From Bosea sp. F3-2 (GTDB lineage Bacteria; Pseudomonadota; Alphaproteobacteria; Rhizobiales; Beijerinckiaceae): a DNA stretch of 64,000 nt. The notes below the pieces were generated by a model that saw nothing but the letters and a program-made list of their open reading frames with translations, was not told where the DNA came from and did no database searches. The position numbers were made by a program, and so were the translations under genes. The DNA lies in NCBI RefSeq assembly GCF_008253865.1, contig NZ_CP042332.1, positions 395,028-459,027 on the forward strand, written 5' to 3'. This document shows positions 9,618-19,553 of this stretch, in pieces. How positions within the stretch are numbered: the stretch's first letter is position 1; every line of letters begins with the position of its first letter.

Positions 9618-10499
9618 ATGACCGCAATGGAACGGGCCAATTCCCCTTCGCGACGCAGCCATCTCGTCGAGACACTGCTGGCGAATCGCGTCGCCCTGCT
9701 CAGCGCAATCCTGCTGCTCGCGATCGTGCTTTCCGCCATCTTCGCCACGGTGATTACCGGCGACGATGCCTTTCTGATCCGCCCGCGCCAGCGGCTGCGG
9801 CCGCCGGGGGGCGAATTCTGGTTCGGCACCGATGCCCTCGGCCGCGACGTCTTCGCGCTCGTGCTCCATGGCGGAAGGATCTCGCTGCTTGTCGGCCTGC
9901 TCTCGGCGCTAGCGGGGGTAGCTGCCGGCACCGTGGTCGGCCTCCTCACCGGCTATCTGCGCTGGCTCGATCCGATCGTGATGCGGATCATGGACGGCAT
10001 CATGGCGATTCCCGGCATCCTCTTTGCCGTGGCGCTGGTCTCGCTGGTCGGGCCGAGCCTCGTGACGATCGTGGCCGCCATCACCTTCGCTGAGATCCCC
10101 CGCGTGACACGGCTGGTGCGCAGCGTCGTGCTCAGCGTGCGCGAGGAATCCTATGTCCGTGCGGCAGAAGGGCTGGGCATCCCGCCGCTGCTCGTGCTCG
10201 TCCGCCACATCCTGCCAAGCTGCATCGCGCCGCTGATCGTCCAGACGACCTATATGTTCGCAGCCGCGATTCTGTCTGAAGCCGTGCTCGGCTTCCTCGG
10301 CGTCGGCTTCCCACCTGATCTGCCGAGCTGGGGCAATGTGTTGGCCGAAGGCCGCGCCGTTTTCCAGCGCGCGCCCTGGACGATCATCGCGCCTGGCCTG
10401 TTCCTGGCCGTGACCGTAATGGCGGTGAACCTGCTCGGCGACGGGTTGCGCGATCGCCTCGATCCGCGCCTTTCCCGCGCCGCGAAGGTGTCGTCATGA
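9618..10499 (+). CDS. ABC transporter permease, DppC type
   Basis: The protein has 293 residues. The chosen start, ATG 9618 (MTAMERANS), lies just after the dppB-like stop. An upstream TTG at 9606 would overlap that gene and lacks support. It has the short N-terminal helix followed by the DppC pattern GTDALGRDVFALVLHGGRISLLVGL and the EAA loop ESYVRAAEGLGIPPLLVLVRHILPS. It ends with an ATGA overlap with the ATPase gene. It pairs with the preceding permease to form the inner-membrane channel. Confidence 0.92.
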   Translation: MTAMERANSPSRRSHLVETLLANRVALLSAILLLAIVLSAIFATVITGDDAFLIRPRQRLRPPGGEFWFGTDALGRDVFALVLHGGRISLLVGLLSALAGVAAGTVVGLLTGYLRWLDPIVMRIMDGIMAIPGILFAVALVSLVGPSLVTIVAAITFAEIPRVTRLVRSVVLSVREESYVRAAEGLGIPPLLVLVRHILPSCIAPLIVQTTYMFAAAILSEAVLGFLGVGFPPDLPSWGNVLAEGRAVFQRAPWTIIAPGLFLAVTVMAVNLLGDGLRDRLDPRLSRAAKVSS

Positions 10500-12118
10500 C
10501 CGTGTCCGAGCCGATCCTGCGCATCGAAAACCTCAGCGTCGCGCTCCCGGCCGGGCTCGACCGCACCCATGCGGTTCAGGCGCTCTCTCTCGACGTCCAC
10601 CGCCGTCAGATCGTCTGCGTAGTCGGCGAATCCGGTTCGGGGAAATCGGTGACGGCTTCGGCCGTCATGCGCCTCCTGCCCGAGAAGGTGCTGCACATCA
10701 CCGGCGGCACGATCCGGCTCGAAGGCGAGGACATCGCGGCCGCATCGCCGGCGCGTCTGTGCGAATTGCGCGGCAACCGCATGGCGATGATCTTCCAGGA
10801 GCCGCTGACCGCGCTCAACCCGGTCATGCGCGTCGGAGAGCAGATCGCCGAAGTGCTGCGGATTCACCGTCCGGAGATGGCGCGGGACCAAGTGAATGCC
10901 CGCGTCATTGAGTTGATGGCGGACGTCCATCTGCCTGACCCGGCACAGCTGGCGAAAGCCTATCCGCATCAGCTTTCCGGTGGCCAGCGCCAGCGCGTGA
11001 TGATCGCGATGGCCTTGGCGCTGGAGCCGGCGCTGATCATCGCCGACGAGCCGACCACGGCGCTGGATGTCACCACCCAGGCGCAGATCCTGCGGCTGTT
11101 CCGTGAGCTTTTGACCAAGCACGACAGCGGTGTCCTGATGATCACCCATGATTTCGGCGTCGTCGCCGATGTCGCGGATCACGTCGTGGTCATGCGACAG
11201 GGCGAGGTCGTGGAGCGTGGTGCGCCAGACAAGGTGCTGACAGCGCCGGAGCATCCCTACACCCGCGCACTGATCGAGGCGGTGCCACGCTTTCGCTATC
11301 GGACGGAGCCGGAAGGGAACGACCAGCCGGTTCTTGAGGTCGAGGAGCTGTCCTTGACCTATCGCAGCACCAGCTTCCTCGGCGCGCGGCGAGAGACCCG
11401 CGCTCTGGATACCGTTTCCTTCCGCCTCGCGCCCGGAGAGACTCTGGGCGTCGTCGGCGAATCCGGCTCTGGCAAGACCAGCCTCGCCAAGACGTTGCTG
11501 CGCTTCGAGACGCCGGATTCCGGTCGCATCCTCTTCAAGGGGCGCAATATCGCCGGCTTGGGTGGCGCGGAGCTCCGGGAAATGCGTCGCCACATCCAGA
11601 TGGTGTTCCAGGACCCGTACAAGTCGCTGAACCCGCGGCGCCGCATCGGGCAATCCCTGATCGAGGGGCCGGTTCAGCACGGCGTATCGCGCGCGAAGGC
11701 CTTGGCCCGTGCCGAGGAGCTGATGGAGCTCGTCGGGCTCAGGCGCGATGCGCTCGATCGCTTTCCGCATGAATTCTCGGGCGGTCAGCGCCAGCGCATC
11801 TGCATCGCGCGTGCACTTGCCATGGAGCCTTCGGTCATCGTCGCGGACGAAGCCGTCTCGGCCCTCGACGTTTCCGTGCAGGCGCAGGTGCTGCGATTGT
11901 TCGAGGATCTGCAGAAGCGATTGGGCTTCGCGATGATCTTCGTCACGCACGATCTGCGCGTTGCCTCCAACATCTGCGATCGCATCGCGGTGATGCAACG
12001 CGGCCGGATCGTCGAGATCGGCCCGTCGCGGCACGTCTTCGAGGAACCGGAAGCGTCCTACACACGCGAATTGCTGGCAGCGGTGCCGGGTTTCGCGCGC
12101 GAGGTCGTGGCTGTCTGA
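10496..12118 (+). CDS. Fused double ATPase of a dipeptide-type ABC transporter (DppD-DppF)
   Basis: The protein has 540 residues with two ATPase modules in one chain. Module 1 has Walker A GESGSGKS, signature LSGGQRQRV and Walker [14 protein letters not shown]. Module 2 starts near residue 275 and has [18 protein letters not shown] and [12 protein letters not shown]. In many bacteria these are two genes, dppD and dppF; the fused form is common in Hyphomicrobiales. It powers uptake through the two permeases upstream. Module 2 has DEAVSALD rather than DEPTSALD, an ordinary variant in DppF-like proteins. Confidence 0.93.
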   Translation: MTVSEPILRIENLSVALPAGLDRTHAVQALSLDVHRRQIVCVVGESGSGKSVTASAVMRLLPEKVLHITGGTIRLEGEDIAAASPARLCELRGNRMAMIFQEPLTALNPVMRVGEQIAEVLRIHRPEMARDQVNARVIELMADVHLPDPAQLAKAYPHQLSGGQRQRVMIAMALALEPALIIADEPTTALDVTTQAQILRLFRELLTKHDSGVLMITHDFGVVADVADHVVVMRQGEVVERGAPDKVLTAPEHPYTRALIEAVPRFRYRTEPEGNDQPVLEVEELSLTYRSTSFLGARRETRALDTVSFRLAPGETLGVVGESGSGKTSLAKTLLRFETPDSGRILFKGRNIAGLGGAELREMRRHIQMVFQDPYKSLNPRRRIGQSLIEGPVQHGVSRAKALARAEELMELVGLRRDALDRFPHEFSGGQRQRICIARALAMEPSVIVADEAVSALDVSVQAQVLRLFEDLQKRLGFAMIFVTHDLRVASNICDRIAVMQRGRIVEIGPSRHVFEEPEASYTRELLAAVPGFAREVVAV

Positions 12119-12199
12119 CCTGCCGCGCTGCCCGTTTACGGCTGGCGGCCTTCGCGAATGCCGGGGGGCGCCGCATCCTGTTTCACGGCTTGGCGAGAC

Positions 12200-13504
12200 A
12201 TGACGACGACAACGAAAGCTCCGAACTACAAGGCCCCGTCCGGCTGGAATGCGCTGCTACCGCGGCGCATCGCGCGGCAGCAGGTTCCGCGTGATCGTCG
12301 CTTCAGGAACGTCGTTGTAGGTGCAGGCTATACCGGCCTGGCTGCTGCCCGACGGCTGGCGGAACTCGTTCCGGGCGAAGAGACGCTCCTTCTCGAATCT
12401 TCTACCGTCGGCGAGGGCGCCTCGGGCCGGAACTCCGGCTATCTGCTGATCAATCCCGGCGAGCCGAGCGCCAGCGCGGCTGGTTTTGCCGGCGAGTGGG
12501 CCACTCGACAGATTGCGCTGGTTCAGGCGGGAGTGGACTGGTTGCGCGAACTTGTCGCCACGCATTCGATCGACTGCAATTGGCAGGAAACCGTGCCGGC
12601 CATCACGGCTGCGGCGACACCCCGCGGCGAAAGATCCCTCCGTGAGACACGCAGGCGCTATGAAGCCTGGGGCATCGAGACGAGAGAATTTTCTGCCGAG
12701 GACCTGCGGCGCATTCTTGGAACCCCCTATTACTGCCATGGAATCCAGTCGTTGACCCGCGCTCTGGTCCAACCAGCCGCGCTTCATCGAGGTATTGCCG
12801 ACAGCCTGCCTGCCGCCGTGACGTTGCTTGAGAACACTACGGTGGAGTCGTTGAGCGGCGCGGCGCATTTCACGGTCGGAACCAGCCGGGGCGATTTCAT
12901 CGCTGACAGGGTGTTCGTCACCAACAACCTGCACGCCCGCGCCTTCGGGCTCGCCCGCGACCGGATGATCGGCATCTACACCTATGGCGCCTTCACACCG
13001 GAGCTCGACGGGGAGCAACTGGATCTCCTCGGTAAAAGCCCCGAATGGGGCGCCTTACCCGCACATCGGATGGGCACCACGATGCGTAAGACGATGGGGC
13101 GCCTGCTGATCAGAAGCGGCGACTCTTACGAGCGCGAGCTTGAGCCCGCTGCGGTCCGGGCTATGCTGACGGCGCTCCATCGCAAGCGCTTCCCGGCCAT
13201 GCGGACCCACGCGTTCGAACATGTCTGGGGAGGGTTGACCGCTGTGACACATAACGGCGGCTTCCTCTTCGGGCAGGTCAAGCCCGGATTGTTCGTCTCT
13301 GCGGGATGCGGTGGGGCAGGTGTTACGCGCGGTACCATTCAGGGAAAACTGCTGGCGGAGTTGGCCTGTGGCTCACAATCACCGCTGCTGAGCGACCGGC
13401 TGGCGCAGAGCGGCCCGAATTGGCTACCTCCCGAACCTCTTAGAGGCACAGGCGCGAAGGTCCAGATCGCCTGGGAGCAATGGCTCGCGGCCGCCGAGCG
13501 TTGA
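12200..13504 (+). CDS. FAD-dependent amine/amino-acid oxidoreductase (DAO family, PuuB-like)
   Basis: The protein has 434 residues from ATG 12200; an upstream in-frame ATG at 12158 adds 14 unlikely residues. The FAD-binding Rossmann motif is VVVGAGYTGLAAARRL, followed by ASGRNSGYLLINPG, where covalent or substrate-site glycine-serine loops occur in this family. The C-terminal HVWGGLTAVTHNGG and SAGCGGAGVTRGTIQGKLLAEL match glycine oxidase/gamma-glutamylputrescine oxidase relatives. It is the last gene of the ggt-dpp unit, 81 bases after the ATPase. In that context oxidation of an amine or amino acid released from a gamma-glutamyl compound is attractive, but this is inference. Confidence 0.82.
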   Translation: MTTTTKAPNYKAPSGWNALLPRRIARQQVPRDRRFRNVVVGAGYTGLAAARRLAELVPGEETLLLESSTVGEGASGRNSGYLLINPGEPSASAAGFAGEWATRQIALVQAGVDWLRELVATHSIDCNWQETVPAITAAATPRGERSLRETRRRYEAWGIETREFSAEDLRRILGTPYYCHGIQSLTRALVQPAALHRGIADSLPAAVTLLENTTVESLSGAAHFTVGTSRGDFIADRVFVTNNLHARAFGLARDRMIGIYTYGAFTPELDGEQLDLLGKSPEWGALPAHRMGTTMRKTMGRLLIRSGDSYERELEPAAVRAMLTALHRKRFPAMRTHAFEHVWGGLTAVTHNGGFLFGQVKPGLFVSAGCGGAGVTRGTIQGKLLAELACGSQSPLLSDRLAQSGPNWLPPEPLRGTGAKVQIAWEQWLAAAER

Positions 13505-13552
13505 GCCGCTCATTCTTCGCCTGACGCGTGCGCCCCCGGCGCGTGCGGCGCG

Positions 13553-13709
13553 GGCTTTGACATTCGGTCGTTCGAGGAGGACGGCCGCGAGACCCTGATT
13601 GAGGTCAAGACCACCCGCGGCGCCCTTCTATCTCACGCTCAACGAGTTGGCCGTCGCGAGCGAGCGGCCTGGCGCCTGGAGGATCTACCGCGTCTTTGAG
13701 TTTGGCTAG
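13553..13709 (+). pseudogene. DUF3883 (PDDEXK-like) C-terminal remnant
   Basis: Frame 13553 reads GFDIRSFEEDGRETLIEVKTTRG, the highly conserved nuclease-like core of DUF3883 with its IEVK motif. A small deletion then shifts to the frame reading FYLTLNELAVASERPGAWRIY and on to TAG 13707-13709. Both halves are unmistakable parts of one domain, but no full protein can be made. It is the first of three adjacent gene fragments. Confidence 0.7.
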
Positions 13710-13749
13710 ACGTCCCGGATATTCACGCTCAGGCCGACCGGGGCGAGTC

Positions 13750-13890
13750 CATCTGTCCGCTGCCTCAGATGCATCTTCCGCACTTGAAGGCGTGCTTGCT
13801 GCTGGAACCCGCAGCGGTGGCGTTGTGCGGATGTCGGGGACGAGCATGGCGGCGCCGCAAATCGCGCGGGCGGCTGCCATCCCATGCCTC
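13750..13890 (+). pseudogene. Subtilisin-like serine protease active-site fragment
   Basis: About 40 residues read SDASSALEGVLAAG followed by VVRMSGTSMAAPQIAR. GTSMAAP is the catalytic-serine motif of S8 peptidases. No Asp or His catalytic regions are nearby and the rest of the frame is unrelated, so only this patch of the gene survives. Confidence 0.65.
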
Positions 13891-13999
13891 ACGGGAATGA
13901 GCCAGCCGAGCGGATCGAGTCAAGGTGATGCAGGCCATGACCTCGTGCAGTTGCTCGATGGTCAGGTTTGCCCCGTATCCCAGGATGCGATCAGCCGCG

Positions 14000-14194
14000 T
14001 CAGACTTGGCGAGGCTCTGCTGATCTCATGAAATCGAACGCGCTGCCGTTAGGCCCGATCCGCGCCCCAGCGTCCAATTGCAGGGCGGCGCTGGCGCGCA
14101 GGGCGATGCCAGCGCGCGTCGCGATCTCGTAGCCGAGGACGAGACAGGTCAGCAGAGCTTGGCCATCGAGAGCGCCCTCCTCGAGCAGATCCAA
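14000..14194 (-). pseudogene. MmgE/PrpD-family fragment
   Basis: The minus-strand frame contains GALDGQALLTCLVLGYEIATRAGIALRAS, which matches the N-terminal helical domain of MmgE/PrpD (2-methylcitrate dehydratase and cis-aconitate decarboxylase relatives). The fragment is about 50 residues long, lacks the rest of a roughly 450-residue enzyme, and lies downstream of a subtilase scrap on the other strand. It is a dead piece. Confidence 0.55.
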
Positions 14195-14254
14195 AAAATT
14201 AGAAGTTCTGCACTTGGGCAGCTTAGTGTTCGGATGGTCTGCTGTTTGGAAGCG

Positions 14255-15304
14255 CTAGCTTACAACATGAGGTAAAGCGTTCACACTATTCAGATGCAGT
14301 CGCATCTTGATGTCTTGGTTGTAGTTTCCAAAGCCGCGCCCGAAAATATTGACACCTCCCGGCCGACCTTCCTTTTCATCGATTCCGATACGGAGCCGGA
14401 TCGAATGATGGCGATCGAGATCGAGATCTGTCAGGACGACGTCGCCCAGTCGACGCTCGCCGAGGAAGGTGCCCTCGGCCGTGATGCGCCAGGTCGTCAG
14501 AATGCCGTATTGGGAGCCTTCGAGCTTCCACCAGGGCGGGGTGTAGGTCCCGCGCCGATCGCCATAGTCGCCAGGGCAGGTCCACGTGCCGACCTTGTGT
14601 CCGTTGACCCAGAGGCTAATGTCGGACGGCCAGTCGGCATTGGTGCCCGGCACCTCCGACGACATCTCCATATCGAATTCGAGCGCGGTGATCGCCCGGT
14701 TCAGCACCTTCGCGTTGTTCGGGAACTTGTATTCGACATAGCCACGACCAAACCAGATCAGCCCCGCCTGCACGCGGCGCGGATCGAGGAAAAGCTCGGG
14801 GACGTCGAGCACGCCGAGTATTCGCTGGGTTGAGCAGAGGCCGCAAGGCGCCGAGACGTTCGAGCTCGTATAGAGCCCGAGCGGCATTTCGACCTCGACA
14901 ACGTTGTTCTCGCGGCTCGGGTCGTCCGGATCGAGATTGACGACGATCTCGGAATAGCGCGCGGCACAGATCTTCTGCTGACCCTTGGCAGCCTTGCCGA
15001 GCGAGGTCGAGATCAGCTCGGCTTCCTCCAGCACCTGGACATTAGTCGCGATCGTCGACTGCGGCAGGCCGAGCGCCTCGGCGATCTGGTTGATGTTCTT
15101 GGGGCCGTGCCGGTTGAGCAGCTTCAGAATGCGAAGCCTGACCGGGGAGGCCAGGCCGCGCAGCACCTGATACTGCCGCCCCGAATCAACCACGAGGAAA
15201 CCCTGGCCCTGCCGCCCCTCGGCCCATGGCGCGCCGCCGCCGCCGTTGCGGCGGCGCCTGCGAGTTGAGGCTGTCGGGCTCTGGTCCACCTTTGCGGGCG
15301 CCAT
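14255..15304 (-). CDS. ArsR-type winged-helix regulator with a long C-terminal domain
   Basis: The 349-residue protein has a basic RRRRR stretch near residue 16, a winged helix at about residues 42-100 (YQVLRGLASPVRLRILKLLN, then INQIAEALGLPQSTIATNVQVLEEAELI), and about 240 more residues rich in Trp, Gly and beta-strand-like sequence (WPSDISLWVNGHKVGTWTCPGDYG). Ordinary ArsR proteins have about 110 residues. The C-terminal part resembles a jelly-roll or sugar-binding fold more than a dimer extension, which is my inference. It begins 4 bases after the arabinofuranosidase stop and is the last gene of the transporter operon. A sugar-sensing local regulator is the natural reading. Confidence 0.8.
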   Translation of the reverse strand: MAPAKVDQSPTASTRRRRRNGGGGAPWAEGRQGQGFLVVDSGRQYQVLRGLASPVRLRILKLLNRHGPKNINQIAEALGLPQSTIATNVQVLEEAELISTSLGKAAKGQQKICAARYSEIVVNLDPDDPSRENNVVEVEMPLGLYTSSNVSAPCGLCSTQRILGVLDVPELFLDPRRVQAGLIWFGRGYVEYKFPNNAKVLNRAITALEFDMEMSSEVPGTNADWPSDISLWVNGHKVGTWTCPGDYGDRRGTYTPPWWKLEGSQYGILTTWRITAEGTFLGERRLGDVVLTDLDLDRHHSIRLRIGIDEKEGRPGGVNIFGRGFGNYNQDIKMRLHLNSVNALPHVVS

Positions 15305-15308
15305 TCTG

Positions 15309-16840
15309 TCAGCTTTCGAGCCGGATCACATTCCACGAGGCCGGCTGCAATTCCAGAGCGATCCTGTCCGATTTCGTGGATACAGCCTTCAGCGTCGCTG
15401 GTTTGACCTTGAGCGGTTCCTTCTTGCTGTTGACCGCTTTCAGATCGCTATGGTGCAGCTCCGTCGCTTCCGTGACCTTGAGCTTGCCGAAGCCCCGCGC
15501 ATCGATCGCGACGTCGATGCTCTGTTCCAGGTCGCGGTTGAGCAGGAAGAGCGAGACGCCCTTGTCGTCGCTCACCACCGACGCCTTCAGATAAGGTGCG
15601 TCGATCGGATAGAAGAGATCCTGCTTGCCGCGCGGATCGAAGTAGCTGGCCTGGTAGTTCTCGGATTTGACGATGGCCTTGAGCACAGTGCCGCGCCCGA
15701 GACGGCTCATCTGGGCGAACGGCCAGAAGATCGTCTGACGCCAGGCCGGTCCGCCGGTTTCGGTCATGATCGGCGCGATGACGTTGACGAGCTGCGCGAG
15801 GCAGGCGGCCTTGACCCGGTCGGCATGGTTGAGGAGCGAGATGCAGGCGCCGCCGAAGACCAGAGCATCCTCCATGGAATAGATCTCCTCGAGGATGGGC
15901 GGGGCCACCGGCCAGCCCTCCTTGACGCGATCGGCCCGGACGCGGCGTGTGCGGTACCAGACGTTCCACTCGTCGAAGCTCAGCATGATGCGCTTGTCCG
16001 AGCGCCGCCGTGCCGCGACCGCGTCCGAGATCGCGACCACCTCCTCGATGAAGTTGTCCATCAGGTCGGGACTGGCCAGGAAAGCCTTGGTGTCGCCGGC
16101 ATAGTTGTTGAAGTAGGTGTGCAGCGAGATGAACTCGACCTGGTCGAAGGTGTGCTCCAGCACCTCGTCTTCCCAGCGGCCATAGGTCGGCATGTTGCGA
16201 CCCGACGAGCCGCAGGCAGCGAGTTCGATCGACGGGTCGATCCAGCGCATCATCTTCGCCGCTTCGTGCGCGACACGGCCATATTCGGTCGCCGTCTTGT
16301 GTTCCATCTGCCAGGGGCCGTCGACCTCGTTGCCGAGGCACCAGAACTTCACGTCGTGCGGCTCTTTCCAGCCGTGCTTGATACGCAGGTCGGACCAGGC
16401 CGAGCCGGCTGGATGATTGCAGTATTCGACGAGATTGCGCGCCGCGTCACCGTCGCGCGTGCCGAGATTGACAGCGAGCATCGGCTCGATCTTCGCCGCG
16501 CGGCACCAGTCGATGAACTCGTTGGTTCCGAAGCTGTTGGGCTCGGTGGTGAACCAAGCGAGGTCGAGCCGGGCGGGGCGATCCTTCGCCGGGCCGACGC
16601 CGTCCTCCCAATTATAGCCCGAGACGAAATTGCCACCGGGATAGCGCATGATCGTCGGCCCGAGTTCCGTGACGAGGTCGAGCACGTCCTTGCGGAAGCC
16701 GCGCTTGTCGGCGGTCGGATGACCGGGCTCGTAGATGCCGCCGTACACGCATCGACCGAGATGCTCGACGAATGCGCCGAACAGCCGGGGATCGGTCTCG
16801 CCGATGGCGAAGGCGCGGTCGAAGGTGATGCTGGCTTGTC

Positions 16841-16844
<4 letters not shown>
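15309..16844 (-). CDS. Alpha-L-arabinofuranosidase, glycoside hydrolase family 51
   Basis: The 511-residue enzyme has normal length for bacterial GH51, which removes terminal arabinofuranose from arabinan and arabinoxylan oligosaccharides with retention. The N-terminal RLFGAFVEHLGRCVYGGIYEP and MRYPGGNFVSGYNWEDGVGP are hallmarks. The catalytic acid is the Glu in WCLGNEVDG and the nucleophile is the Glu in MLSFDEWNVWY. There is no signal peptide, so it acts in the cytosol on imported oligosaccharides. Its ATG overlaps the stop of the upstream ATPase gene (ATGA). This operon position implies that the transporter carries arabinose-containing oligosaccharides rather than peptides. Confidence 0.95.
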
Positions 16845-17682
<838 letters not shown>

Positions 17683-17686
<4 letters not shown>

Positions 17687-18693
17687 GTCGCCGCTCCGGG
17701 ATTGACGGCGTGACAGGCAACGCGATGGCCAGGCATAGTCGCGATCATCGCCGGCACTGTCGTCGCGCATACGGGCATGGCAAGCGGGCAGCGCGGGTGG
17801 AAGCGGCAGCCCGGTGGCGGGGCAGCGAGGCTGGGCGGGGTGCCCTCGAGCCCCTCGCGCTGCTTGACGTCGCCGATGCGCGGGAGGCTCGCGATCAGAT
17901 GCCGCGTATAGGGGTGCAGCGGCTCAGCGAAGATTTCGGCCGTCTCGCCATCCTCGACCAGCCGCCCCGCATACATGATGCCGAGCCGGTCGGTCAGCGC
18001 CGCATGCACGCCCATGTCGTGCGTGATGAACAGAACGCTTGAGCCCATCTCGCGCTGGATGGCGCGCAGCATCGTCAGCACGTCCTTCTGCACCACGACG
18101 TCGAGTGCTGTCGTCGGCTCGTCGGCGATGATGAATTCCGGCTTGCAGATCGTCGCGAGCGCGATCGTGACACGCTGGCGCATGCCGCCGGAGAGCTCAT
18201 GCGGATAGGCCTCGAGCACGGAAGGGTCGAGCTTGACGCGTTCCAGATGCGCCTCGGCCCTGGCGTCGAACTCGGCTTTGCTGCCGCCGAGATGGCGCCA
18301 GGCGAAGTCGCGGAAGCTGTATCTGATCCGCCTGAGCGGATTCAGCACGTTCATCGAGCCCTGCATGATGTAGGACAGGTGACGCCAGCGGATACGGCGC
18401 ACGACCTCTTGCGGGGCCCGGCCGATCGCATCCCATTCCGGCAGGAAAGAGAAGCGGGCCGACCCGCCGACCATTTCGAGTGGCGGCTTCAGCAGTCCTG
18501 CGATCGTCTTCACCAGCGTCGTCTTGCCGGAGCTGGATTCGCCGGCGAGCCCGTAGATCTCGTTGCGGCGAACATCGAAGCTCACCCCGTCAACCGCCCG
18601 GACCTCGCGATTGACGCCGAAATAGCGGGTGCGGAAATGCGCCTGGAGGTCGCGGACCTCCAGCACCGGCGTCTGATCGGCCGCGCCGGTCAT
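17683..18693 (-). CDS. ABC transporter ATP-binding protein, DppD/OppD type
   Basis: The protein has 336 residues from ATG 18693 (MTGAADQTPVLEVRD), which overlaps the permease stop by ATGA. The ATPase motifs are Walker A GESSSGKTTL (Ser instead of Gly at the fourth position), signature LSGGMRQRV and Walker [13 protein letters not shown]. The C-terminal GCRFHPRCPLAMPVC is the cysteine-containing OppD/DppD extension that in relatives can bind an Fe-S cluster. It works with the next ATPase. Confidence 0.92.
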
Positions 18694-19553
18694 CGGCTGC
18701 CCCCCATCCTTGCCAGGCGGCTGCGCGGGTCGATGTATTCGTTCATCGAGACGGCGAGCAGGAAGAGGCCGACGAAGGTCATCACCACCAGCCCAACCGG
18801 GAAGGCGATCCACCACCAGATGCCGGCGACCAGCGCCGTGTGCTGGTTCGCCCAGTAGATCATGCCGCCGATGGTCGGGGTGTTGATGTCGGTGAAGCCG
18901 AGGACGGCGAGGGTAACCTCGATGCCGATCGACCAGTTCATGTTGTTCATCGTGGTCGAGAACACGATGGGCATCACATAGGGCAGATGCTCGCGCGCCA
19001 GGATCTCGTGCGTCTTCATGCCCGAGAAGATGCTCGTCTGGGTGAATTCGCGGGTTTTCAGGCTGAGCGCGACCGAGCGGATCAGGCGGGCGTCATAGGC
19101 CCAGCCGAGGCAGGCCATGATGGTGGCGAGCAGCGGCGTCGACATCGTGTCGCGCAGCACGAAGTAGAACAGGATCAGAATCGGGAACAGCGGGATGATG
19201 ATGAAGGTGTCGTTGATCGACATCAGCACCCGGTCGATCCAGCCGCCGCTGTAGCCGGCGAGCAGCCCGACCACGAGGGCTATGACCCGCGACAGCAGCG
19301 CCACCATGATGCCGAAGCTCAGCGTGTTGCGGATCGCGAAGGTCAGGTGCCAGAACACGTCCTGTCCGCGCGAGGTCGTGCCGAGCCAGTGGCCGGACGA
19401 GGGCGGCAGATCGGGCGGCACGAGATAGACATCGCCCGGAGGATAGGGAGCAACGAAGGACAGCGCCGCCATGACCAGCACGACGGACACGAGCACGAGG
19501 CCGATCCGGAACTCGATATTGTAGCGGAGGAGGTCGCGCAGGATGGTCAGCAT
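18690..19553 (-). CDS. ABC transporter permease, DppC/OppC type
   Basis: The protein has 287 residues from ATG 19553, sharing one base with the previous stop (TGATG); a TTG just before it would also be in frame. The sequence pattern of the family is SSGHWLGTTSRGQDVFWHLTFAIRNTL, then a coupling loop around TREFTQTSIFSGMKTHEILAREHLPY. Several hydrophobic segments, for example IGLVLVSVVLVMAALSFVAP, form membrane helices. It is the second permease of the arabinoside transporter. Confidence 0.92.
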   Translation of the reverse strand: MLTILRDLLRYNIEFRIGLVLVSVVLVMAALSFVAPYPPGDVYLVPPDLPPSSGHWLGTTSRGQDVFWHLTFAIRNTLSFGIMVALLSRVIALVVGLLAGYSGGWIDRVLMSINDTFIIIPLFPILILFYFVLRDTMSTPLLATIMACLGWAYDARLIRSVALSLKTREFTQTSIFSGMKTHEILAREHLPYVMPIVFSTTMNNMNWSIGIEVTLAVLGFTDINTPTIGGMIYWANQHTALVAGIWWWIAFPVGLVVMTFVGLFLLAVSMNEYIDPRSRLARMGGSR

